Positions 42,800 to 51,093 of a stretch of 64,000 bases of DNA are shown piece after piece. The translations under genes were made by a program, and so were the position numbers. The stretch is from NCBI RefSeq assembly GCF_014931715.1, contig NZ_CP063164.1, positions 930,001-994,000 on the forward strand, given 5' to 3'. The stretch is from Sulfurovum indicum. GTDB lineage: Bacteria > Campylobacterota > Campylobacteria > Campylobacterales > Sulfurovaceae. The notes under the pieces were generated by a model. It was not told where the DNA came from and searched no databases. It worked only from the letters and a program-made list of their open reading frames with translations. The stretch's first letter is position 1. Each line of letters begins with the position of its first letter.

Positions 42800-42899
42800 A
42801 ATACATTCTTTTGGTAAAAACTGGTAGAATTGTTATGTTTTTTTAGGGATTTTTAAGGTGGTAACTGACCCCGTTGTCTTGACCCCGTTGTCTGTCTTT

Positions 42900-42928
42900 G
42901 TTATGTTTTTAGGGTAGCGACTGACCCC
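42900..42928 (+). repeat. partial copy of the IS110 right end
   Basis: GTTATGTTTTTAGGGTAGCGACTGACCCC resembles the IS right end (GTTATGTTTTTTTAGGGATT...AACTGACCCC) that finishes only 22 bases before. It may be a scar of an older insertion or a tandem-target trace. Confidence 0.4.
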
Positions 42929-42939
42929 TGTGACTCGAC

Positions 42940-44262
42940 TTATTCTAAAAACAGTAGATTCATGTAGTACGGCTCTATCTGCATTTCTTTGCACCAAAGA
43001 TCAAATCTATCTTTTTCGTTCGCAACAAAACCGTTGCCATCATCGGTTGTAATAATATGTGTATGCATAGTAGTAGGCCTTATGTAATTCTCATCCCTCA
43101 TAAAAAAACGGGTTAGAATTAGGTTCTCAGCAACTTCATTAAGGGAAGTATCGTGCTCTTTTTTCAGAAACTCATCCATCTCCTCATCAAGAGGGAGATA
43201 GCCACCACGGATAGCCATAATGTTTATAGCTGCAATCTCAGCCTTTCCCAATGGAGCCGGTTCCCAATTATTATCATCATCTCTCCTTAGCTGTCCTTCT
43301 TTGAACTCAAGAGTATTATACATCCAACCGGCTTTGTCTCCTTCTTCAACTGCCTCGGCCATTAAGAGTGGTTGAATGCTATCCATGTGCAGTCCATCAT
43401 TCCAAGGCATTTTTGCATCGAAATATAATGAAATTTTTGACCAGATAAGCTCAAGTATTAACTTTGCTGAATTATGACGTGTCGAAAAGACAGCGATCCA
43501 TTTGTTTTTATCTTTTATGGTCAAAAATGGCACACCGTTACCTTTGACAAGGCAGAGATTGTTTGATGTTACCAAAGTTGGTATGTTTGGTACTCCTAAT
43601 CCATCTCCACCTTTCTTTCGTTTTTCCTCCAATATATCTATAAAAGCTGACCGCAAACCATTTTCTGTTTTATATCCTTCGTATCCATGAATGATGCTCA
43701 CTGGTGCTAAAGTTTCTTGCACTAATGTGTAAAATAAAATCCCATCACTTTTTGAAAGTGTATGTATACCTGAATAGCATTCTGGTGCAATCTTTCCAGT
43801 AATTTGCGAAAAATGTCTTCTGGCTGCTTTTATGTCTGGTTCATAATCTTCATTTTCTAGTCTGTATTCAAAATACTCGGCGAATTTTCTTCGTATCGCG
43901 CCTAAGTGATAGAAGGCGTCAATATAATCGTTTTTTCGCAATGTTTTTTTGACTTCAAAAAGGCAAAGAACTTTATCAATATCATAGATAAATTGTTCAG
44001 TTAGTCCGTATCGTTGTCCATCACCGTGAACTAGCATGCAGTCAACTTGTTGTGGTAGCATTTCACCACCAACTGTTATAAATCCGGAAACGACCCTTAA
44101 GTCCAAGAATTTTGGTATTGCAAAATTCTTATCAATACCTTGCTTTGTTACTTCTTCATAAGCTGAACCAAGCGTGGGCATATGAGGCATATCAAGCCCT
44201 TCTAATTTTCTCGATTCTTCTTGTATAAATAATTCTAGTAGTTCAGATGCTTTTCTAATCAA
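42940..44262 (-). CDS. DUF6602-like protein with PD-(D/E)XK-type motifs
   Basis: About 440 residues, cytoplasmic. Conserved-looking N-terminal half: GIDKNFAIPKFLDLRVVSGF, LPQQVDCMLVHGDG (Asp) and VLCLFEVKKTLRKNDY (Glu-x-Lys), which together follow the D...ExK order of PD-(D/E)XK nucleases. This and the DUF6602 label are from memory and by eye. The start is uncertain: TTG 44313 lies in the attC-like site, TTG 44262 is used here, and the first in-frame ATG is 44190. Lower GC and codon use differ from the neighbours. Likely cotranscribed with the HEPN-like gene upstream (44355-44918). Confidence 0.65.
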   Translation of the reverse strand: MIRKASELLELFIQEESRKLEGLDMPHMPTLGSAYEEVTKQGIDKNFAIPKFLDLRVVSGFITVGGEMLPQQVDCMLVHGDGQRYGLTEQFIYDIDKVLCLFEVKKTLRKNDYIDAFYHLGAIRRKFAEYFEYRLENEDYEPDIKAARRHFSQITGKIAPECYSGIHTLSKSDGILFYTLVQETLAPVSIIHGYEGYKTENGLRSAFIDILEEKRKKGGDGLGVPNIPTLVTSNNLCLVKGNGVPFLTIKDKNKWIAVFSTRHNSAKLILELIWSKISLYFDAKMPWNDGLHMDSIQPLLMAEAVEEGDKAGWMYNTLEFKEGQLRRDDDNNWEPAPLGKAEIAAINIMAIRGGYLPLDEEMDEFLKKEHDTSLNEVAENLILTRFFMRDENYIRPTTMHTHIITTDDGNGFVANEKDRFDLWCKEMQIEPYYMNLLFLE

Positions 44263-44291
44263 TTTGCATATTCCATTGTCGATGGAGAGTC

Positions 44292-44360
44292 GTATAACGT
44301 TTGTCGTGAGCAATAGCTTTATCGTAGGGGAAACTATTGAGCTCCTCGTACTTGTTAGGC
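44292..44360 (-). other. attC-like site after the HEPN-like gene
   Basis: On the minus strand, GCCTAAC (44360-44354, containing the HEPN stop TAA) and GTTATAC (44298-44292) bound a 69-nt segment with an imperfect hairpin GAGCTCAATAGTTT / AAAGCTATTGCTC. The gene's other side has GTTAGGC (44935-44929), the exact complement of GCCTAAC. This is the R''...R' arrangement of an integron cassette. Confidence 0.35.
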
Positions 44361-44918
44361 CAGTATCGCTGTCTGAAGATATTTTTTGGCATGTTCAAGT
44401 GTACTCCATATAAAACTATCATCAATATTAATCAAAGACCCTGACAACACAATTCCTGTTATAGCAGAGAATTCTCTTTCTCGGTCACCTGGCACGTGAC
44501 CACCACCATGAATGAATGTATTTCTTACCTTCCGTAGTTCATCTAAACGCTTGTAGCTATCTTGTACTGAGCTGAGATTCAAGTTTGCATACGCTGTAAG
44601 ATATTTGTGACGCGCATGAAGCTCACTCTTCCCTTTAATGTCCTTGCTTCCAAGGCTAAGATTTTTCTTTTTTCTTTGATATTCACATATTTTGTCCATC
44701 CAAAAGTCTATGAGACTATAAATATTCATGATCATGTCAGGTTTTATAAAGTGGGAAATGCTATGATAGGTTGCCTGAGAAAAATTGGCATCATAATCGT
44801 GTACTTCAATCGGAGCATCTTTATCATCTGCACGTGCCTCCTGCAGCATAATGAATAGCTTATGGAAATAACGATCCATCTGCTGACAATCCATATCAAT
44901 TTGAGCAATCAGTTTCAT
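44355..44918 (-). CDS. HEPN-like protein 1
   Basis: 187 residues, all-helical look. Near residue 133 the sequence LRKVRNTFIHGGGHV contains RNTFIH, the Rx4H motif of HEPN ribonucleases. The N-terminal half has a helix with KPDMIMNIYSLIDFWMDKI, like MAE/AbiV-type HEPN proteins. ATG 44918 stands just after GTTAGGCATGGAAACAA. Directly upstream of the DUF6602-like gene. Assignment is by motif only; it could be a HEPN-fold antitoxin or a toxin. Confidence 0.6.
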   Translation of the reverse strand: MKLIAQIDMDCQQMDRYFHKLFIMLQEARADDKDAPIEVHDYDANFSQATYHSISHFIKPDMIMNIYSLIDFWMDKICEYQRKKKNLSLGSKDIKGKSELHARHKYLTAYANLNLSSVQDSYKRLDELRKVRNTFIHGGGHVPGDREREFSAITGIVLSGSLINIDDSFIWSTLEHAKKYLQTAILA

Positions 44919-44932
44919 TTGTTTCCATGCCT

Positions 44933-45108
44933 AACTATTTATTCATGGAACATTATAACTACTTTAGCTTCCTTTTCAAAGTTTACGGAATACTGTTCTG
45001 GAGTAATGCATGATACAAATAAGGAAAAGGTAGTTCTAGGCGTGCTTTTCTTGCCATCTTGGCTTCTTAGAAAGAGTATAGTAGAAAGTTTATAAAGTTA
45101 TCATTATC
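44933..45108 (-). pseudogene. RAYT remnant R3
   Basis: Minus strand ATG 45057 starts MARKARLELPFPYLYHALLQ and stops early, as in R2. The 5' leader is interrupted by IS110 copy 2 at the same base as R2. The other end abuts GTTAGGC in front of the HEPN-like gene. Confidence 0.6.
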
Positions 45109-45122
45109 ACCTCGTATAATAC

Positions 45123-45350
45123 AAATGTAGCATTTTAGCTACCATACAAATGAGAGTTTGTTGGGTGTAATACATCGGATGTCACCGAAGCGGTTATGCG
45201 TATAAATCATAACTAGCTTGAGGGTCAGTTAGATAGTTGCACTATAAGCTTGAGTGGTAACAAAATCAGTAAATGCAGTTTTATAAAGTTAAACATTTCT
45301 TTAGAAAATTGGCAAATGCTAGATTGTATTTTACGAGGTCAAGTTATGTG
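45123..45350 (+). ncRNA. candidate IS110 bridge RNA, copy 2
   Basis: Identical to 41493-41720, with the same stem-loops and the GAGGGTCAG stretch. Confidence 0.5.
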
Positions 45351-45427
45351 TGGCTGATGCTACAGTTTTCACACAGAGGTTGTCCTCTGTGCTAACGAGC
45401 TCTCTAAATTACTTTAAAGGCTCTCAA

Positions 45428-46429
45428 ATGTATTCTATCGGATTAGATATCTCCAAGTCAAGCGTCAATGTGTATGTACCGCTGGGAAAGTTGGATTTAG
45501 AAATAGCAAATACAGACAAAGCATTCAAATCACTCTACTCCAAACTTAAAAAACTTTATAAAAAAGAGATAGAGAAGGTGGTGTTTGTCTTCGAATCCAC
45601 TGGAAGCTACTCTGCTTTACTGTACCGTTTCTGTGCCCAAAAAGGCATTATGGCTTATATGCCAAACCCAAAACAAGCCAGAAACTTTGCCAAAGCTATT
45701 GCACAGAGAAACAAAAGTGACAAGATAGATGCAAGGGTGCTTTCAGAAGCCATTGTAGTTGCAAAAGAAAATGAGATAAAAGTACCGACCATAGATCCCT
45801 TGGTTGAAGAGATAAAAGAGTTTATGGTTTATTACAGACTTAAGGTCAAACAGCGCACACAGCTTTCAAATCATTTGGAATCGCTTAGTACCAAAGAAGG
45901 AAGTAAGACACTCTGTCGTACTATCAAAGCAGAGATAAAAGCACTAAAGAAAAGTGAAGACAAAATAATAGAACAAGTCTATGCCATCATAGAAAAAAGC
46001 AAAAACCTCAAAGAAAAATATAATGCCATTACCTCCATAGACGGTATAGGTAAAATAGGAGGTATTGTGATGCTTCATCTGTTTATCAAATATCCTCATG
46101 CCAACCAAAGACAAATTGTCTCCCTTGCAGGACTTGACCCAGTGATGAGAGAATCAGGTACTTCAATCAAAGGACAAACGCGTATCTCAAAAGCAGGCAA
46201 CAGGCTCTATCGTGGGACACTCTTTATGGCTGCGATGGCTTCAACCAAGCACAATGAAAAAATGAAAGCATTTTATGAGCGACTTAAAGCCAATGGTAAA
46301 CACACAACACAAGCACAAATTGCAGTGATAAGAAAACTTATTGTCGTGGCACACTCTTTATATAAAAGTGGCGAAGTGTATAATAAAAACCGCTACAAAA
46401 TAAGCACAGGAGTACAGCTAAAAGCATAG
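45428..46429 (+). CDS. IS110-family transposase, copy 2
   Basis: Identical in protein sequence to copy 1 (41798-42799): DEDD residues in GLDIS, VFVFESTG and KSDKIDARVL, Tnp_20 domain with the RISKAGNRLYR Ser motif, 333 residues from ATG 45428. The lack of any change between copies points to recent transposition. The open frame from GTG 45350 is again only an extension into the putative bridge RNA. Confidence 0.93.
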   Translation: MYSIGLDISKSSVNVYVPLGKLDLEIANTDKAFKSLYSKLKKLYKKEIEKVVFVFESTGSYSALLYRFCAQKGIMAYMPNPKQARNFAKAIAQRNKSDKIDARVLSEAIVVAKENEIKVPTIDPLVEEIKEFMVYYRLKVKQRTQLSNHLESLSTKEGSKTLCRTIKAEIKALKKSEDKIIEQVYAIIEKSKNLKEKYNAITSIDGIGKIGGIVMLHLFIKYPHANQRQIVSLAGLDPVMRESGTSIKGQTRISKAGNRLYRGTLFMAAMASTKHNEKMKAFYERLKANGKHTTQAQIAVIRKLIVVAHSLYKSGEVYNKNRYKISTGVQLKA

Positions 46430-46545
46430 AATACATTCTTTTGGTAAAAACTGGTAGAATTGTTATGTTTTTTTAGGGATTTTTAAGGTGGTAACTGACC
46501 CGTTGTCTTTCGTTGTCTTTCACCTGTCCCCTTTGACTAAGGTAA

Positions 46546-46980
46546 CTATCTAGGAGCATATTCAGTTTTTTTTCTATACAGATCATCTAATACAAATTCG
46601 ATAATCTTTTTGATCTCAGCAGGGCTTGGAAATTTAGGTAATGCATTCTTAATCAAAAGAGGTTCATGTTTATACCCATACACAATTTTAGCATCTATTG
46701 GCCCTAGATCTGAGTGCGCTAAAACTGTATCTCTTAAAGAGATGAGTGTTTCATGAAGTTCTTGCATTTTCTGACTAAATTCTGGGAGAGGCAAACTATA
46801 AGTGTTTTTACTCTTTCCATATGATTTTTTAAATGGCTTACAATATTCGATTATCGTCATCCTGTATGCCGCCGCCCATACCTGAGATCCTGGTTCTATT
46901 TCTTCTAGCTCACAAATGGTTATCCATGCTCTATTTAGGCAATTTATAGATTCTTCATAATGTATAAACCTATCTTCCAT
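46546..46980 (-). CDS. HEPN-like protein 2 (AbiU2-type pattern)
   Basis: 144 residues, helical. The sequence LISLRDTVLAHSDLGPIDA has RDTVLAH, an Rx5H motif followed by SD, the form seen in AbiU2-like HEPN proteins ('R....AHsD'). N-terminal part NCLNRAWITICELEEIEPG is amphipathic. Starts 31 bases after the stop of the GIY-YIG gene, so likely the same transcript. IS110 copy 2 lies just downstream. Possible RNase or its partner; unproven. Confidence 0.6.
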   Translation of the reverse strand: MEDRFIHYEESINCLNRAWITICELEEIEPGSQVWAAAYRMTIIEYCKPFKKSYGKSKNTYSLPLPEFSQKMQELHETLISLRDTVLAHSDLGPIDAKIVYGYKHEPLLIKNALPKFPSPAEIKKIIEFVLDDLYRKKTEYAPR

Positions 46981-47011
46981 GAGTTATTACCTTATTGGCT
47001 ACTATGTTTTG

Positions 47012-47884
47012 TTAGCTTTTAACACTTTCCATGTCTTTTAAGCTTTTACCTTTGTTACTCTTCCATTCCATCAAACCATTTGCGCTTCTTCCCATAACAA
47101 TTGCAGCTGCAGCAGATGGACTGTTAAATAAATAATCTTTAGAAAAAATTAATTTTCCATTTTTTTCAATAATAGTTCCATTATCAATTAACTCTTGTCT
47201 CGAATTTTTCCAACCATCAGGATAAGAATCAACTGTCGATGAAGCTATCTCAGAATCTTTGAGGACAACAAATCCATCGGATGTTTGTTGCCCTTGTGCA
47301 TTTGCACCTCTCGCAGATTTAATAAAAAAGTTTGAACTAACTTTTTTATCATTGGTTTGTTCTTGAATTAATTCTTCAAAAGCTTTAAACCCTAAGACAT
47401 TTACGAGCATTTTAATATTTTCAATAAATTCTTCCATTTCTGCTTGGTCAGATTCAGAGATTGAAGGTTGAGTCGGTGTATTACTATTTTTTACTTCATA
47501 GCGATTAACCTTAACAGCTATTTGGTGTAGTCTATTTTCTAAATATTTTATGTGCGCTTTATTTAGGTTATCATCTTTACTGATAAGAACAACAGCTTCA
47601 TTCCAATAATCTTTTTCATTAAGATGTTGAGAAAGCCTTTTTATTATATTTTCTGCTTCTCCAATATATATGACATCTTTTTCAGAAGTCATATCGGATT
47701 TTCCAAACAAAAAATATACACCCGTGCTTGATAGTTCCTCTCTCCTAGAGCTATCTTTAATCATATTTCTTGGTAATTTGTATGCCTTACCTGTCCAATT
47801 TGAAAGCTCACATGTCATTCTTCCATTTGGAATTCCATCTAATAAAAATAATTTGATTGTTTTAGCGAATACTTTTCCTGTCAT
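47012..47884 (-). CDS. GIY-YIG nuclease-like protein with DUF4357 domain
   Basis: 290 residues. The GIY-YIG core is at about residues 54-118: TGVYFLFGK, DVIYIGEAENIIKRLSQHL (the YIG and Arg), and IKYLENRLHQIA (Glu). A linker with helices follows, and the C-terminal DUF4357 domain ends NSPSAAAAIVMGRSANGLME. The first Y-x-x motif is GVYFLFG rather than GIY, common in the family. Proteins of this composition occur in defence islands and near restriction genes. SD TTGGAG. Next gene: HEPN-like protein 2. Confidence 0.8.
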   Translation of the reverse strand: MTGKVFAKTIKLFLLDGIPNGRMTCELSNWTGKAYKLPRNMIKDSSRREELSSTGVYFLFGKSDMTSEKDVIYIGEAENIIKRLSQHLNEKDYWNEAVVLISKDDNLNKAHIKYLENRLHQIAVKVNRYEVKNSNTPTQPSISESDQAEMEEFIENIKMLVNVLGFKAFEELIQEQTNDKKVSSNFFIKSARGANAQGQQTSDGFVVLKDSEIASSTVDSYPDGWKNSRQELIDNGTIIEKNGKLIFSKDYLFNSPSAAAAIVMGRSANGLMEWKSNKGKSLKDMESVKS

Positions 47885-47907
47885 AATACTCCAATTTTAT
47901 GTAAGCT

Positions 47908-48058
47908 AATGGGGGCGCGGGTGAGCAACGCCCTTTGGGAAATTTTAATTTCACAGAGGGTACTTGCTTTTCCCGCTTGTTGTCTGGCGTGATGTGCCGG
48001 ACGACTAGCGGGTTTTCAACTCGTGTCTCCGCTGTCTCGTTAAGTAAAGCGTCTGAGA
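47908..48058 (-). repeat. dispersed repeat B
   Basis: Copy of repeat A with an extra ~50 bases in the middle (a GCGGGAAAAGC.../GCTAGCGGG... palindromic part). Ends on the minus strand at CCCCCATTAGCTT, 20 or so bases before the GIY-YIG start. Confidence 0.65.
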
Positions 48059-48157
48059 CAACTATCTATTCAAGGAACATTATAACTACTTTAGCTTCCT
48101 TTTCAAAGTTTATGGAATACTGTTTTGGAGTAATGCATGATACAAATGAGGAAAAGG
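48059..48157 (-). pseudogene. RAYT remnant R4
   Basis: Matches the 3' part of R2/R3 (AACTATCTATTCAAGGAACA onward) but is cut off before the RAYT start codon. It marks the right border of the island next to trpB. Confidence 0.5.
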
Positions 48158-48196
48158 AAAGATAGAGAAGGGGCAGGCCCTTTGGATATGTTTTGG

Positions 48197-49423
48197 TTAT
48201 GCAAACTGCTCTTTGAGTATGTCTTTTACCTGTATCATATCTTTGTCGCCGCGTCCTGAAAGATTGACAAGGATGGTTTTCCCTTTGATCTCTTCCGGCT
48301 TCATCTTCTTGAGGTATGCGATGGCATGGGAACTTTCAAGTGCAGGAATGATCCCCTCTTTCTGACTTAGCCATACAAATCCTTCAAGTGCTTCATCATC
48401 GGTAATGTGGCTGTAGCTGACGATCCCTGCATCTTTCAAGAATGCATGTTCAGGTCCAATACCTGGGTAGTCAAGACCTGCCGAGATGGAGTGGGCTTCG
48501 AGTATCTGTCCGTCCTCATCCTGAAGAAGGTAGCTGAGCTGTCCGTGCAGTACACCCGGGCTTCCTTTTTCCAGAGAACATCCGTGTTTGCAGTCAAGTC
48601 CCTCTCCTCCGGCTTCAATACCGATGCACTCGACCTCTTTGTCCTCAAGAAAATGGTTGAAGATGCCAAGGGCATTGGAGCCGCCGCCGATACAGGCGAT
48701 GACCTTGTCGGGCAGGCATCCGGCAGCTTCCTGTATCTGCTCTCTGGCTTCCCAGCCAATGACTGACTGAATGTCACGTACCATCATCGGGTAGGGGTGT
48801 GGTCCTGCAACAGTACCGATAAGGTAGTAGGTGTCACGTGCATGGGTCACCCAGTGGCGTATGGCATCGTTCATTGCATCTTTAAGGGTTTTTGACCCGC
48901 TTTCTACCGCATGTACTTTTGCGCCAAGGAGTTTCATCCGGAACACATTGAGCTCCTGACGTGCTACATCTTTGGCTCCCATGAAGACTTCACACTCAAG
49001 TCCGAAAAGTGCTGCTACGGTCGCTGTAGCGACTCCGTGCTGTCCTGCACCGGTCTCGGCAATGATCTTCTTTTTACCCAAACGTTTGGCAAGTACGGCC
49101 TGGGCAATACAGTGGTTGATCTTATGCGCACCTGTGTGGTTTAGATCTTCCCGCTTGAGATAGACCTTTGCATCGAGTTCCCGGGAAAGATTTTCGGCAT
49201 AGTAGAGTGCTGAGGGGCGTCCTACATAATGTTTGAAGTAGTAGTCCACCTCTGTCCAGAACGCTTTGTCAAAACGTACTGCCTCATAGTCTTTACGCAG
49301 CTGTTCCAGTGCGGGCATCAGTGTTTCCGGAACGAAACGGCCGCCAAACTTGCCGAAGTGTCCGTTCTCATCCGGATCGAACGGACTTGGTTTGGGAATG
49401 TAGATTGCTTTATGTAGATCCAT
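48197..49423 (-). CDS. trpB: tryptophan synthase beta chain
   Basis: PLP enzyme that joins indole and serine. PLP lysine in [15 protein letters not shown], the Glu in [14 protein letters not shown], the phosphate loop [14 protein letters not shown], and the C-terminal [10 protein letters not shown]. 408 residues, TrpB1 type. No trpA is next to it; trp genes are often dispersed in this phylum. SD-like AGAAGAGAAAAG before ATG 49423. The island begins directly after its stop. Confidence 0.95.
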   Translation of the reverse strand: MDLHKAIYIPKPSPFDPDENGHFGKFGGRFVPETLMPALEQLRKDYEAVRFDKAFWTEVDYYFKHYVGRPSALYYAENLSRELDAKVYLKREDLNHTGAHKINHCIAQAVLAKRLGKKKIIAETGAGQHGVATATVAALFGLECEVFMGAKDVARQELNVFRMKLLGAKVHAVESGSKTLKDAMNDAIRHWVTHARDTYYLIGTVAGPHPYPMMVRDIQSVIGWEAREQIQEAAGCLPDKVIACIGGGSNALGIFNHFLEDKEVECIGIEAGGEGLDCKHGCSLEKGSPGVLHGQLSYLLQDEDGQILEAHSISAGLDYPGIGPEHAFLKDAGIVSYSHITDDEALEGFVWLSQKEGIIPALESSHAIAYLKKMKPEEIKGKTILVNLSGRGDKDMIQVKDILKEQFA

Positions 49424-49451
49424 ACTTTTCTCTTCTGTAAAAATGATATAG

Positions 49452-49519
49452 ATTATATCGTATAGGAGGTTATAGAGTTATGATGAATCTATCATGAAAA
49501 GGGCAACATACGCTATAAT
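49452..49519. promoter_or_regulatory. divergent -10 boxes of trpB and the GDPD gene
   Basis: Minus strand TATAAT at 49457-49452 for trpB; plus strand TATAAT at 49514-49519 for the GDPD gene. Confidence 0.5.
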
Positions 49520-49552
49520 GAAAGAGATATCCGGCAAATAGAAAGGAGAGGT

Positions 49553-50230
49553 ATGAAAGTGATCGCGCATCGGGGCTTCAGTGCACTCTATCCTGAAAAC
49601 ACGCTTTTGGCCTTTCAAAAAGCACTGGAGGCCGGAGCAGATGGCATAGAGACTGACCTGAGACTGACGCTGGACAGTCAGGTCATACTCTTTCATGATG
49701 ATGATCTTGATCGTATGACAGGCAGAAAAGGAAGACCCGAATCTTTTACCCTTGAAACATTGCAAAAATTAGAGTTGCCGGAAGGGGAACATATTCCTAC
49801 ACTTGAAGCACTTTTTGCGCTTGTGGATGGAGTGGCAACACTGGTTTTGGAGATCAAGTATATCCCATCGACATACAGGAAGCTCTGTAAGATCATTGCC
49901 CAAAAGGCAGCAGACCGGCTTGACTGGGTAGAGGTTTCCTCTTTTGAAGACAAGGTATTGGAGTATATGCACCGGCTTAATCCTTCGCTCAGGCTTCACA
50001 AGATCATCAATGAGGTTTTCACTCTGGGATCTGTAGCCGACAAGAGACTCTATGATCACATTCACTATCTGGATATAGATGTGTCACTGAGAGGGCAGGT
50101 TATGAAAATGGGGCTTCTTGAAAAGTATAAAGTGATATTCTGGACGGCGGACAAAGAGGAGTTGACAAAGGAGATCGCTGCAGGACTTTACGGTGTTATG
50201 CTGAACGATATGAGAAGTATTTCTGTATGA
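49553..50230 (+). CDS. glycerophosphodiester phosphodiesterase
   Basis: Hydrolyses glycerophosphodiesters to glycerol 3-phosphate and an alcohol. TIM-barrel motifs: [16 protein letters not shown] (His, Arg, Glu), [10 protein letters not shown] (Glu, Asp), [13 protein letters not shown] (His) and LVLEIKY (Glu). 225 residues, cytoplasmic (no signal peptide), like UgpQ. SD GAAAGGAGAGG. The 108 bases after it hold no recognised feature. Confidence 0.92.
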   Translation: MKVIAHRGFSALYPENTLLAFQKALEAGADGIETDLRLTLDSQVILFHDDDLDRMTGRKGRPESFTLETLQKLELPEGEHIPTLEALFALVDGVATLVLEIKYIPSTYRKLCKIIAQKAADRLDWVEVSSFEDKVLEYMHRLNPSLRLHKIINEVFTLGSVADKRLYDHIHYLDIDVSLRGQVMKMGLLEKYKVIFWTADKEELTKEIAAGLYGVMLNDMRSISV

Positions 50231-50338
50231 TTCAGATGATCTCAGTTTGCAGAGCCGGCCGGAGAGGAGGAGTTGAAAACCTCTTCATCTTTTGAAGGAT
50301 ATAGGGGCTGTTTGGCTGTACTTGGTTCAGATACGGTA

Positions 50339-50899
50339 TTAATCTATCTGAAGTACGGAGTATACCGGTATATCGAAACAGCCACGTCCGTTAAGGAAAG
50401 TCAACTCCATAATAAAACAGGCTTCGACACACTTGGCACCGACTTTATCGATAAGGCTGGCTGCTGCTTTTGCTGTACCTCCGGTTGCCATAAGATCATC
50501 GATAAGCAGTACTTTTGAAGGTTCTTCCCTGCTGCAGCTTCCATTCTCTCCAAAGGCATCAATATGTATCTCAACTTCATCAAAACCATACTCCAAAGAG
50601 TATTTCTCTGCTACTGTAGTATAGGGGAGTTTCCCTTTTTTACGTACGGGAACAAACCCGATGTTGAGTCTGTCTGCCAGTACGGCACCGAAGATGAAAC
50701 CTCTCGCATCGATACCGGCAATATAGTCCAGTTCATAGTTTTTGTATCGTGCTTCAAGGTGGTTCATCAATGTATCAAATGCTTTTGGGTTGGAGAGCAG
50801 GGTGGTGATGTCTTTGAAAATGATACCGGGTTGGGGAAAATCCGGTATATCACGAATACTGTTTAGAATAACGGCTTTATCTTCAGGGGTGAGTGTCAT
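50339..50899 (-). CDS. apt: adenine phosphoribosyltransferase
   Basis: Salvages adenine to AMP with PRPP. Seen: the N-terminal hood [45 protein letters not shown] and the PRPP loop [17 protein letters not shown]. 186 residues. SD AAGGAAAT before ATG 50899. A TGCTACAAT extended -10 is 42 bases upstream. Confidence 0.94.
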   Translation of the reverse strand: MTLTPEDKAVILNSIRDIPDFPQPGIIFKDITTLLSNPKAFDTLMNHLEARYKNYELDYIAGIDARGFIFGAVLADRLNIGFVPVRKKGKLPYTTVAEKYSLEYGFDEVEIHIDAFGENGSCSREEPSKVLLIDDLMATGGTAKAAASLIDKVGAKCVEACFIMELTFLNGRGCFDIPVYSVLQID

Positions 50900-50940
50900 A
50901 GTATTTCCTTGCGTAGTCTTTTTCTGTTTTGGCTGAATTT

Positions 50941-50946
50941 ATTGTA
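50941..50946 (-). promoter_or_regulatory. extended -10 of apt
   Basis: TGCTACAAT on the minus strand with hexamer TACAAT at 50946-50941. Confidence 0.45.
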
Positions 50947-50997
50947 GCATAGGTTGATTGAAGGATTTGTGCTTGACTGAGAGAATTGAAGAGGGGC

Positions 50998-51025
50998 AGG
51001 TTCGCCGGTTTGGCTATTCGAACCT
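50998..51025 (-). terminator. hairpin between the outer-membrane protein gene and apt
   Basis: AGGTTCG / CGAACCT, 7-bp stem with a 14-nt loop; the T tract is poor. Confidence 0.35.
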
Positions 51026-51093
51026 TTAAATATCCATAGAATATTCCCGTTCTTCTCTCAAACTTTCGGGTTACTTGATAGGGGAGGAATAAT

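Larger units (their letters stand above)
41479..42878 (+). mobile_element. IS110-family insertion sequence, copy 1
   Basis: About 1400 bp. The ends are inferred by comparison with copy 2 (one substitution at 41492, one indel at 42871) and with the uninterrupted R1 site: left flank GTTATCATTATC, right flank TTGACCCC, both as in R1. No terminal inverted repeats are seen and no obvious target duplication, as usual for IS110. Confidence 0.8.
45109..46507 (+). mobile_element. IS110-family insertion sequence, copy 2
   Basis: 1399 bp, matching copy 1 except for one substitution (45122) and one deleted C near 46501. Left flank GTTATCATTATC as in copy 1; right flank TTTCGTTGTCTTTCACCTGT differs. The two copies are in the same direction and enclose the DUF6602-like and HEPN-like genes. 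Confidence 0.8.

Noticed and set aside
42940-44262. Type II restriction endonuclease
   Set aside because: No methyltransferase gene is nearby and the motifs are only generally PD-(D/E)XK-like.
41798-46429. Composite transposon formed by the two IS110 copies
   Set aside because: IS110 elements are not known to move DNA between two copies as classical IS do; the arrangement is explained by two independent insertions in repeats.
39823-48157. Chromosomal integron array
   Set aside because: Only one gene has both cassette-type flanks; the other intergenic spaces lack attC-like hairpins and no integrase gene is in the window, so it is kept as a finding only.
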